64,000 nt of DNA from Nothopassalora personata (taxonomy: Eukaryota > Ascomycota > Dothideomycetes > Mycosphaerellales > Mycosphaerellaceae), in the NCBI GenBank assembly GCA_033816765.1, contig CM066291.1, forward strand, positions 4,464,001-4,528,000. The letters run 5' to 3'. Made by a program: the position numbers and the translations under genes. The notes beneath the pieces are model-generated. The model did no database searches. It was given only the letters and a program-made list of their open reading frames with translations, and was not told the DNA's origin. Positions 54,673 to 64,000 of this stretch are shown in pieces. Numbering within the stretch: position 1 is the stretch's first letter; every line of letters begins with the position of its first letter.

Positions 54673-54856
54673 TGTAAGGGCGCGCGTACCATAGGGTCCG
54701 AATGAGATAGTTGTTGTTCTACGAAGCTACGAAAGAGGAGCGCGAGGCGCGGCGGATAGATAAAGCATCGCCAAGCCGCGCTAACCCGATGCGGAAGGTC
54801 CGAGGTTCCGCCGGGACGACGCATCGTCAGTGAAGGGTCGCGGGCTGCCCGTGACA
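54673..54856 (+). mobile_element. Short solo LTR, 184 bp, no RIP
   Basis: From TGTAAGGGCGCGCG to GCCCGTGACA with perfect duplication ACTTT (54668-54672 and 54857-54861). The empty site is in the copia fragment at about 28852-28856. Ends resemble the family-3 LTR (TGTAAGGG...CCCGTGACA), but the interior does not match it by eye, so it is probably a related but different chromovirus. Inserted after the copia element was RIPed. Confidence 0.85.
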
Positions 54857-55094
54857 ACTTTCTTAAGTTTACTGTAATTATAATAGGATCTATTCTGTCT
54901 TAAACTTCTCCTAGTTAGCTTAGGATAGACCTTAGCTTATTTAGTCTTTATAGGCTTATAAGTCCTATCTCTCTTCCTCTTACTAATATATAGGGTAGGG
55001 TAGAATAGTATTATAGCCTAATTAGGGTCTTCTTGCATAGCTAGGGCTGTGTCTTCTTAGTATAGTTCTTTAGACTATAAAGTCTAAGGCTTAT

Positions 55095-55223
55095 GCTCTA
55101 TAGGGGATTGTTCCTAGAGCTAGGTATGCTCTATAGGAGATTGTTCCTAGAGCTAGGTGTGCTCTATAGGAGACTGTTCCTAGAGCTAGGTGTGCTCTAT
55201 AGGAGACTATTCCTAGAGCTAGG
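55095..55223. repeat. 33-bp tandem repeat in copia pol linker
   Basis: Four units, in phase with the minus-strand pol frame (11 residues each). Same as 29083-29211. Confidence 0.9.
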
Positions 55224-57100
55224 GGGATGTGTCTCTAAATAGTGGACGTGAATCTTCTGTCCTATGCTCCCCCTAAGACTAACCTTAGTTAGGGGAGTCT
55301 TGTTACGAAGCCCTTTATGTTTTAGGTTAGTTACTATGCTACTGTAGCTCCCCCTCTAGCTACATAGCTCCCCTTAAAGGTTTATAGGGTTAGTAACTCG
55401 CTTCTAGCTCGTATAGCCCTTTATAAGGCATATAAATACCTTTATAGTAAGGGTCCTTAGGGTTATTATAGGGGTGTCTAAGGAAGGTAATCTCGTTATC
55501 TAGGATAGTATACTTATTACTAGTAGTAAGCTAGGAGCTCTTAATAGTCTACCCTATCTGCTCCCCCTAAGCGACCTACTTGCCTATAGGGATTTAGTAT
55601 TACGAGTTCTATAAGAAATCTTTATTAAAAGTTATATAGGGGGAATAGGTTATCTTATAGACCTATTTTCCCTTCTCCTACTATAGCTTCTATAATAGGT
55701 AGTTAGTTAATAAACTACCCTAGAATCCTATATGCTACTATATGTCCGCCCTTATAGAGAACTTTTTAGACTTAGTGTAATTGTCGTTATGTTTATATGC
55801 TTTATATCTAAACCTCCTTACATTCCTTAAGTCTATCTCTTTAACATTAATGCCTAGGTCCTTCTTAAAGTCAATCTATAGTACATTTTTTGTTATTAAG
55901 TTAAAGAGGTGGTTCGTAAAATAGTATGCGAAATCCATAGCCTAGGGCTAGAGGTTCTATAGTAAGCTAGAGTCTATAAGTATAGCTCTAGCCTTATTAA
56001 TGATAACCTTGTTAGAAGCTTTAGCAATTCCGTTCTACTTAGGTGTGTATAGTAATACAAAATCCTATCTAATCCCTTTATGTTAGGTATATGTTCTAAG
56101 TTTAATATTGTTGAATTCCCTACTACTATCTAAGAACTAGATCTTAGGTTTCTTCTTGTAGTAGTTCTATATTATAGTAAGCTAAGTCTTAATTACTGTT
56201 AGAGCATTACTTTTCTTTAGAAGTAGCAAGCACTATCTTATCCTAGTTTTCGCACACGTAATTATAAGGCAATATGCGTATCTATTATAAGAGAGTAGGG
56301 TAATTAGACTAACTAGGTTAGTATAGATTTTATCTAATGCCTCTAGTGTAGGTCTCCTAGGGATTCTTAAAACAACTCTTTATGACCTTATAAGCTTACA
56401 AGTCTTACAATGCCCTAACTCTATAGTATTAACATCTTCTAGGCCCTTAACTACTTCTTTTGTAGTATTGAGTAATGTGCTCCTAATATACCTAAGCCTT
56501 TAATGCTATCTAACTGTGTTAGTTCTTAGCTTAGCAAATGTAAGAGTAGTAAGTCCTTTTAGTACTAATCTATCTTTATTCTTCCTAGAACCCCTCTTTA
56601 CCCTAAGGTTCCTAAAGACAATAACATTTTTTATTATCTTAACTAAGCCTACCGGCTTGTCCTTCTAGAATAGCATTTTAGATAGTCTATCTAGGTAAAC
56701 TCTATGTTTCTTGTATAGGAGTTCTATAGAGATTAGTATTGTATCTAACTCTAGTAAGTAAAGCATATTACGAAGGAGGAGGGTAGTCTCTTAACTAAGA
56801 TAGTTCTTTATAACCTACTCTAATTCTCCTTTAATTATAAGAGATCCTTGCCTAACGGCCTATAAGAAGCATATAGGCCTTAGTCTTAGCCTAATATTCT
56901 AAAGGTCTACAAGATTATTATAGATATAGAAGGATATACCTATATTATAGACTTTGTCTATTAAAATTAGGTTTAATACGGTAGCTACTGTCCTTCCTAT
57001 ATATACTAGTTATGCAACTATAATAGCTACTCTAGACCTCCTATGTAGTTATCTCTAGTCCCTATTACTATTAGAGCTATGCTCCTAATTAGATAATAAG

Positions 57101-58331
57101 TCTAACTAGTTATTAATTGCTACAGTAATCCTCTTCCTAGGGGATTTGCTGCCCTTTACCTTCTTTACCCTATCCTTTAGGGTGTCTTTACCCTTCTTAG
57201 ACCTATTCCTAGGATTCTTCTCTAGATGCTACTTATAGCAGTTCGCGTTAGTATACTTATATAAGCACTATATGCACTGCTTATTATTATTCTTACTTAA
57301 GAATGCTCTAATAAAGCTATTGCTAGGTGTTACGGAACAGTGTTATCGGTGCAAATGGTTGGACAACGGAGCAGGAAACCAGACGAAGCTGCAGACATGG
57401 ATGCCTGGGGAGTCACGTGACAGAGCGATCAGGACTGATCGGTCCTGATCACTCTTGATCAGTTGATCAGACTCGCTCAGGGCAGAGCAGGACAGATCAC
57501 GCCAAGACATGGCACTATATAGACGACGCTTCTTTACGAGTAGATAGGAGCCTCGTGCTCAACTCATTTAAAGTATACACCATATACTGTTTGGAACCAC
57601 TACCTTCATAACTGATTGAGACATCCCTGCAAAGATCCAAGCCCGAGTTGTGATAACGTACAGCGGTTCCTAACACTAGGCTTATAGGTAGTAGGTACTT
57701 GCTCCTTCCTAAGAGTTATAAACATTCTCTCTAGGGTAGTTAATTCTAGGGGATTGTTATGTCTCTATGTCCTAAGCTATTCGACATAGTTTAGACCTTT
57801 AATAAAGTACAATCTATAGATGCTATCTAGGAGGACAAAAAAGGATTTAAGCCTTAACTTATTATTAACTAGGGAAGATCTAATAAATTGCTCTATAGTA
57901 GTCTTATTATTATTTACCTATACTTAAAAGTCTTTATAGTACTTTAATATATTAGGTCTTGCAGCATCTAGTTTAATATGCCTAACTACCTTTAGAGTGT
58001 TATATAGATTAATTGTAATGACTAGCTTATATATTGCCTTAATTAAATTATATAATTCCTTAGCTAACTTGTCTATATCTCTAAAGTTCAGCCTTAGGGT
58101 AGAATCTAATCTAGCTATAATAATACTATATGCTTATATGTCCTCTTTCTTCTATCGCTTATAGGTAGCTTTATATCCTACACTACTAGTAATGTCCTAA
58201 GGGGCTTTATTCTAGGTAGTCTTATCTTAGACATTCTTAGTTGCATCTTAGGGTTGATTATAAGCTACCCTATTTAGAGCGTACTTTAGGTTAATCTAGT
58301 CTAGATTATAGATTACGTATCTAACTAGATC
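57101..58331 (-). pseudogene. Copia gag (split by a solo LTR)
   Basis: Minus strand: N-terminal part 58331-57681, then the LTR at 57328-57675, then 57322 to about 57101. Near 57264-57282 a C-I-Q-C pair followed by T-N-A-N-C gives the copia zinc knuckle; the His position reads Tyr (TAT/TAC from CAT/CAC by RIP). A Lys/Arg-rich segment follows. The start codon and leader are missing because the element is cut at 58331. Confidence 0.6.
57328..57675 (+). mobile_element. Solo LTR of the TGTTACGG family, no RIP
   Basis: 348 bp from TGTTACGGAACAG to GCGGTTCCTAACA with perfect duplication CTAGG (57323-57327 and 57676-57680). The right half matches 29350-29530 nearly base for base. The left half (U3) differs and carries GATCAG/CTGATC repeats near 57425-57475, similar in type to those in the array LTRs. 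TATA-like core ACTATATAGACGACGC near 57515. Confidence 0.92.
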
Positions 58332-58493
58332 TATTACGGGTGAACGACGTATACACTAAAGTTCTATAAAGTTTGTAATAAGTTTGATATAGAAGAAAGG
58401 GGAAGTTATACGCTGTCCGAAGAAAAGGTGTCGGAAAGCAATCCGAACGTACAGGCGTAGCCTATGCTAAGAAACAGGGGCCCGCCCCTTACA
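58332..58493 (-). repeat. 3' LTR of family 3
   Basis: 162 bp. On the minus strand TGTAAGGGGCGGGCCCCT at the start and ACGTCGTTCACCCGTAATA at the end, the last bases being the RIPed form of CCCGTGACA. Ends defined by comparison with 36992-37149. Confidence 0.82.
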
Positions 58494-58506
58494 CTACCCC
58501 CCCCCC

Positions 58507-59889
58507 TTCCTCCTCCGCCGCCCCTTCCGCCCTAGAGCCCATTGTCCCAGGTGTTTTAGTTAGGCTCGCAATAGGAAGTGCCCGAGCTTTTCTTCCTTAT
58601 TGTCCGGCCCCCGCCGACGCCGAGACGAAGTATTATTACCTAGGTGAGTGTAAGGTTTGCTATTGTCTACTAAGTAACAATAGCTATTGTTATATATAAA
58701 TAATAGGAGCCTAGAACATATCTTTAGGTTCTCCTTCTCTTTTTTTTCATTCTTTTCCTTATTACCTACCGCACGCGTAAGTCGCCCCTCCCCCTCCCCC
58801 CTAGCTAAGCGTTTCTAGCCTTAGGGGCATATTCGCGCATCTTATGCCTATCGCTTAGGGAGGCGACATTTTCCCTACGGGTTCCGATAGGTACTAATAG
58901 CCTACCGTAAATAGAAACTACTACTACTACACCGCCTACTAATACTATTAAGTAAGTCCGAATAAATTCCTACGGAGACCGAAACATTCTAACCGGAGCC
59001 TAGCATAAAGTGTCCTAACGCCGAATCTACTACGTCCCCTACGCCTCCGCTAGCGTAGACTACGTCTCCTAGTATATAAGTATCGGTCCTCGTCCTATTC
59101 TTATCGGGGTCCGCTAATTATCGTTAGGGCGTAACCGCGCGCGCCTACTAGGCCTATAACACTAATCGCAAGTATTGCGAGGACATGTATGTACCGCGCG
59201 GACCCCGAAGGAGAATTATCGCTAACCGCGCGTTTTAGGCCGGAGCTCGCCTACGCCGCCTATACTAAGTAGACCCGCGCTACTAACTAGAACCGCGCGT
59301 AAGTATCCTCCCTAGCGTCCTCCGCGACTTTTCTACCGGCTTACGGTCTTTTAGCGACGACGCTCGTACTAAGCTCCGTACCGTCCTTAAAGCCTAGAAG
59401 GCTTTAAAGCCTCTCTAGCGTACTAGTATACTCTCCCGGTAAGTGTCTACGGCCCCCGCCTCTTTATACGTGCTTACCGATTCTTTTAGTACGGTCGCCG
59501 CTAAGGTTATAGGTACTATAGCTAATGCTTAGCTTATCTTTAGGTAGACGTATATACTACGGGCCCCGTTATAAAACTATCGCTAACCGACCTCTTAGTC
59601 CCTGGGGCGCCCTACGCGACCTCTAGCTAGGCTAGCGCCGCGTGCGTTAGGCCTCGGCCTCTACTAACTAGCCTTCGGGCACCCTCGTCTTTCGCGCGGG
59701 CCGCGACCGAGCTATTATAGTATGTAGCTATTTCGAAAGGAATCGGGCTCCGCTACTTTTACGGCGGACGCCGCTAAAATAAAACGCTCTTAAACTTACC
59801 TATACCTTCTTACCCTCTCTATCTCCTAAAAAGACTCCCTAACCTAAAAGAACGCCTACCTTTTCCTAAACGTCTATGTCTACGCTAAA
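58507..59889. other. 3' region of family 3 between pol and LTR
   Basis: About 1.4 kb of RIPed, CpG-rich DNA. Plus-strand readings near 59100-59760 have TAG/TAA stops only, but no frame is convincing, so an antisense gene like those of gypsy-1 or copia is possible and unproven. Confidence 0.5.
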
Positions 59890-62800
59890 TCCCTAGTAAT
59901 CCTTACCTTTTCGCCTTTTCCCCCTTCTATTCGTATCCTATGCCTCCTTCGGTCCGTTATGCGTTATTAGGTTACTATATCTCCTCTCGAAGTTATCCGC
60001 GGCTACTATGTCCGCGAGGTACCCTAATGGTTCCTATATAGGCTTGTAGTATCCGGTCTATTTTACTAGGACTTCGCGTACTCGGCCTCTACCTCTAACC
60101 TTAGTTCTAGCGTAAAGGATCTCTTCTACCTACTACTCTTCGTAAGACTTAATTATAATAGGGTCCGGCTATTTATTATCGATCTCCTATCTAGGTAAGG
60201 GGTCTTAGCTTACAGGTCGTAGTAAGTTAGGATAGAAGACCGGGTAGATCCCGTCGGGTATCCTAGATAAGCGTATAGACAACGGTAAGATCACTTCTAC
60301 TACCGTATACTTCGCGTGTCTATAGTCGAGGCTCTTCTTTAGTCGTATAGTAACATAGTTACGTAGATTTAGCTAAACTTTGTCGCCTATACGATAGATT
60401 AGTGCGGGCTTCCTATCCCGGTTAGCGTAGTCCTCCTATTTTTAGGCGGCTTCCGCTATACTCGCCTAACATAGGTCCGTAATCTTTTACATCCTTTCTA
60501 CAAATAACGTTACCCGTTACGCGGCGTCTAACTAAGAGGTCTCTAGATCCGGTTATAACTAAACGGGTAATAGTGCCTCGTATCCGTGTACCGCGAAGAA
60601 GGGGCTTATTCCTAGCCTAGCGTAATACCGCGCGTTTAGAGCAAGTTGCGCCGTAGGGAGCTAGCGTTTCTAGTCGGACTACTTATAGTTAATGTAGTTA
60701 CGAAGGTAAGCCTAGACTTCCTAGTTTAACCGTTCCGGGCCTCCGTCGGTTTATAGGTAGTAGGCGGAGCTAAGCCTCTATTTTACACCGGTTAAACGAT
60801 AGAAGGTCCTCTAGAAGGTACTCGTCCAGTTAGTACCCCGGTTACTCGTAATAGCTTAAGGGAGGCTATAGTATCTTACCTAGTAGTCTAAGAATCTTTT
60901 AGCGTAGTTCTCGGCTTTTATAGTAGGCATCGCTTCTAAAACGACGGTCTTACTTAGTCGATCCTTAATTACCTAGAGGTAAGTGTTCCCTTACGACTCG
61001 GGTATGTCCGTTATAAAATCTATCGAGATCTCCTAGAAGAATCGGTCGGGGACCGGTAAGGGTTATAGGAGGCCGTGTTTTTATTCCCTCTATACCTTAT
61101 TCCTACCGTAGTAGTTATAGTTCCTTAAGAACTGCCTTACGTGCTTAGACTATAGGGGCTAGTAGAAGTTACGACTTAGTATCGATACTATAGAGTCCCG
61201 GCTAGGGTAGCCGTACACCGGTAAATCGTACACGGATTAGATTAGCTTAGTTCGAAGGGTGTCGTTCTATAGAATCGCTATGTCCGCTTCCTTATAGTCG
61301 GACTCCGTAGAACTAGGAGCTCTAGGCACCGAAATCCTACCGCGGTAGCGAAGATACCCGTTACGGTCGATACTATAGTTACCTACTTGTACCTTAAGTT
61401 TTACCTCGCTAGGAAGTAAACGCGCTCCTACCTTAATCGCGCGGTGTACCGCTTAGAACGTGCTGTCCTTCTCGATAGTTCTTTCCTAGAGGTCGTTTAG
61501 CTCTTAGTCTTAGAAGGGTCCCTATAGTACGCCCGGTAAATCCGCCTCTTCTATAGCGGATAGTCCTTCGAACTGCGTAGCTAAGATTCGTACTAACGAA
61601 ACCTCTATAGTCGAGCTAGCGTCTACTACCTTCGAGCCCGGCTAATTCTTTACGATGTCCGGTTTAAGAAACCTACGATACCGTAATAACTTATCGTCCT
61701 ACCTAAGCGTGTCCTACTCCCTTCGAGAAAGGGCATCCGGTATAATCGCCTCGGTACCCGGCCTATATACTAGTAAAAACTAGAACTTTGTAACTTCCTT
61801 AACCTACCGGATCTACCGTTCGGAGAGCTGTCTCTTCGTTATAAAGTATTCTAGGTTCTTATAGTCCGTCTAGATTATAAAGGGCCTACATGTTTTTAAC
61901 TCGGGAGCCTATTCCTTAAGATAGGACACTACCGCAAGCATCTCCTTATCGTAAATGTCGTAGTTAATCTTAGCCTTATTAAGCTTCTTCGAGTAGAATC
62001 CTACTAGTTTTACGACTCCGTCCTTTTCTTATAGGAGGGCGCCTCTAAGCGTAAAGCCGCTATAGTCCGTCTCTAAAAAGGTAGGGAGCTCCGGGTTCTA
62101 GTAGGCTAAAACTAGTGCTTTGTAGTACTTATCCTTTAGGGACTTAAACGTATTAGCCTAACGATCTCCCTAGGAAAACACCTTATTCTTGCCGGTTAGC
62201 GACGTTAAGGGCTCGGCGAGCTTCGAATAGTTTAGAATAAATATCCGGTAGTAGTTCGCGAAGCCTAAGAAACGCCGTACTTCCTTCTAGGTAACTAGTG
62301 CCTTCTAGTCCTTTACTACTACTACCTTCTCGGGGTCGGGTCCTACTCCTATCCCGTCGGCATATATAATAAACCCGAGGTACTTAACCTTCTTCTATAC
62401 GAACTTACACTTCCCTAGATCTAGGAAAAGGCCTCCGTCCTAAAGCTTCTAGAGCACAATACGAACCTTCTAGAAATAGTCCTCTTTTATCCCGTCGGAG
62501 TAAATAACGACGTCGTTAGCGTAGGCCGAGGTAAAGTCGTCTAGGTAGTCCCGTAATAAACTGTTAATGTACCGCTAGAATGTTGTAGGGGCCCCGGATA
62601 AACCGAACGGACATACTAGCTACTCCTATAGACCGAATCTAGTTCGAAAAGCCGTCTTATACTCTTCGCCTCGAGCTATCCGAAGGTAGTGGAATGCGGT
62701 AATAACGTTAACCTTCGTAATCTATCTAGCGCCCGTTAGGTTCCGAATAGTTTCTAGGATTAATAGTAGCGGATAACGGTCCTACTTAGTAATTAAGTTT

Positions 62801-63600
62801 AATGCTCTATAATTATAGTAGAGCCTAAGTCCTCCCCCGGGCTTCCTTACAAACAAGACGGGAGCCGCCGCTTCTAAGGTAGAAGGGCGAATATAACCCT
62901 TACGCTATAGTTCCGTTAGTAACTTCCGGAGGACAAGTAGCTCGTCTTTAGACATGCTATAGAGCGGTCCCTAGGGCAATAGTTCCGGGCTTCCGTCGGC
63001 TTTCGTCCGTATCTCGATCTTATAGTTAAGGTCGCCGCGGTACGGAGCTAGTTTATTAGCTTCCCTAGTAGAAAACAGCGGTAACATATCCTAAAGTTCT
63101 AGAGGTAAGCCCTTCTTAAGTTCCTCTCGCGTAGGCGGCTCCTTCTTACTAAGGGCTTTCTTAATATCTTCTACGGTTGCCGCGGCAATCGTAGCGAAGA
63201 GCTTACCCGACTCGTGTTCTTCGTAGTTACGTCCTTCGGGTACCTATTTCTTTACTAAGCTATAGTAGTACCGGCGCTTTTTAGGCGTAGTCCGGATCTA
63301 GTTATGCGCCTTCTACGGGTTCCCTAGGATTATAGGGAAGTCTAGATTAGGCACGACGTAAGTATAGACTACCTAGTAGATCCCGGTAGTTTCTATACGG
63401 AAGGCGACTACTCCTTCGATCGAGTTCCGCATCGCCTTCGTAAACCCTATAGTCTTACGGCTCTCGTTGCTAATATACGTAAGACCGAGGCCTTTCGCTA
63501 GGTCTCCGTTAATTATAGCGTAGTATATATATCCTTTATCGATAAGGGTAAACGTTCCGTAACTTTTGTTTAGGAGTACGTCGGTATATATAAGATTCCT
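59890..63600 (-). pseudogene. Family-3 pol (protease, RT, RNase H, integrase, chromodomain)
   Basis: Minus strand, in order: protease near 63560-63300 (I-D-K-G-Y-I-Y-Y-A-I-I, then F-P-I-I-L-G-N-P); RT from 62890 ([13 protein letters not shown]), with Y-A-N-D-V-V-I-Y near 62525, the first Asp of Y-x-D-D reading Asn by a TG-to-TA change; RNase H near 62030-61740 (Y-D-I-Y-D-K-E-M-L-A-V-V, D-A-L-S-R-R); integrase 61600-60200; chromodomain near 60150-60005 (V-E-E-I-L-x-A-R-T-K, V-L-V-K-x-T-G-Y). Stops are TAG/TAA. The polyprotein order is standard for chromoviruses. Confidence 0.85.
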
Positions 63601-64000
63601 ATTTATAGAACTCTTAACTGCGTTCCACCCCTTTACTAGTGCTTCTTTGTCTCCTAGTTCTAGCTTTCGACTAGGAGCTAGTCTTTTCCTATCTCTTCGG
63701 GATCTGACTTAAACCCGTCGTCCTCTAGGATTGGCGCGACCGAGGCCGTATTAATCCTAGTAGGATTAACTGCTACGGCGTACGGGCATTCCTTTACTCG
63801 ATGTCCGCTCGCTCTATAGCGGAAGTAGAGCTATTCTTAGCGCCTACGATCCCTCTCCGCGGTGTCTACCTATTTTACTCTCTACCTCCCTTTATCCTCC
63901 TTCCGATCTCTACGACTTCTAGAGCGGCCTCCGCTTATCCGGGTTAGTACTATAATAGTGTTACTATCGGCATTAACCTAGCTACTAGCCGCTCTCGTAA
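63601..64000 (-). pseudogene. Family-3 gag, C-terminal part
   Basis: Minus strand. Near 63835-63785 a zinc knuckle reads Y-F-R-Y-R-A-S-G-H-R-V-K-E-C: spacing x2, x4, x4 as in C-C-H-C, with the first two Cys codons (TGC) now TAC. A basic, Ser/Arg-rich segment lies upstream. The N-terminal part of gag is outside the window. Confidence 0.65.

Larger units (their letters stand above)
53090..57100 (-). pseudogene. Copia pol (integrase, RT, RNase H)
   Basis: Minus strand. Integrase occupies about 57000-55230. A linker with 11-residue repeats follows. RT includes L-L-Y-I-D-N near 54015-54035, where copia RTs have Y-V-D-D; the Asn codon AAT fits RIP of GAT. RNase H follows at 53470-53100, with S-T-K-A-E-Y-I-A-L, then F-I-D-N-x-S-T-I-K-L-V-R-D and R-R-T-K-H-I, and ends with Y-I-P-T. 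It has many TAG/TAA stops and one LTR insertion (54673-54856). The fragment at 28163-29211 is a second copy of the RT part. Confidence 0.82.
50985..58331 (-). mobile_element. Copia-type retrotransposon, 5' end truncated
   Basis: Minus-oriented. From right to left: gag (58331 to about 57100), integrase, linker with 33-bp repeats (55095-55223), RT, RNase H (to about 53095), an antisense plus-strand frame (51620-52764), polypurine tract (51161-51170 in reverse) and 3' LTR (50985-51160). The 5' LTR is missing: at 58331 gag meets the LTR of the family-3 chromovirus. Two later insertions: 54673-54856 (duplication ACTTT) and 57328-57675 (duplication CTAGG). Internal part RIPed. Confidence 0.88.
58332..64000 (-). 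mobile_element. Family-3 chromovirus (gypsy), 3' LTR to gag, runs off window
   Basis: Minus-oriented: 3' LTR 58332-58493, polypurine tract (a run of C with CTA on the plus strand, 58494-58506), a long 3' region, chromodomain near 60005-60150, integrase, RNase H, RT, protease, and the zinc-knuckle end of gag near 63780-63840. RIPed. The 5' LTR lies beyond 64000. A non-RIPed solo LTR of the same family is at 36992-37149. Confidence 0.85.

Noticed and set aside
54654..54857. 67-codon minus-strand frame.
   Set aside because: It coincides with the short solo LTR at 54673-54856.

Overview
The window is a transposon-dense, gene-poor region of a filamentous ascomycete genome (Pezizomycotina; a Dothideomycete is a guess). 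Two things support this. Most of the DNA carries a repeat-induced point mutation (RIP) signature: CA and TG dinucleotides are almost absent, TA is in excess, CpG is kept, and Gln/Trp codons have become TAG/TAA. The elements are fungal Ty3/gypsy and Ty1/copia types. There are no bacterial features. Only two intact host-type genes were found.

Layout. 1-5420: remains of a chromodomain gypsy family (family 4: 3' end of pol, two LTRs, a gag fragment), a reversed pol fragment of another gypsy family (gypsy-1), and a solo gypsy-1 LTR. 5421-45322: nested copies of one large gypsy family (family 2). Copy A (5421-9324, minus) is truncated. Copy 1 (9325-45322, plus) is split at 15781 by copy E (15782-39579, minus), which has a perfect 5-bp target duplication. 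E is itself interrupted by a complete gypsy-1 chromovirus (19261-26424), a copia fragment joined to an LTR (28163-29530), a three-LTR tandem array (30259-34941) and a solo LTR (36992-37149). Several insertions are dated relative to each other by target duplications and by the matching empty site in a sister copy. 45323-45650: copia 3' end. 45651-50984: a 5.3-kb island of mostly unmutated host DNA with two plausible genes (F-box-like; secreted START-like/SRPBCC) and two decayed ones (a PAN-like Cys-rich protein and a Cys-rich zinc protein). 50985-58331: a reversed copia element with two LTR insertions. 58332-64000: a reversed chromovirus (family 3) running off the window.

Most unusual points. 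(1) Family 2 carries a third long sense frame (about 950 codons) between pol and the 3' LTR, the position env has in retroviruses, that I cannot assign to any family. (2) A perfect 26-bp palindrome separates its gag-protease, pol and third-ORF blocks, and a variant lies in its LTR. (3) gypsy-1 and its shortened tandem derivative share an antisense ORF (six-Cys zinc motif plus coiled coil) between coding region and 3' LTR, and the copia element has an unrelated antisense frame at the same place. (4) The array is two copies of a 2163-bp unit without RIP inside heavily RIPed DNA, so RIP probably weakened or stopped before it formed. All calls come from reading the sequence; no searches were run.
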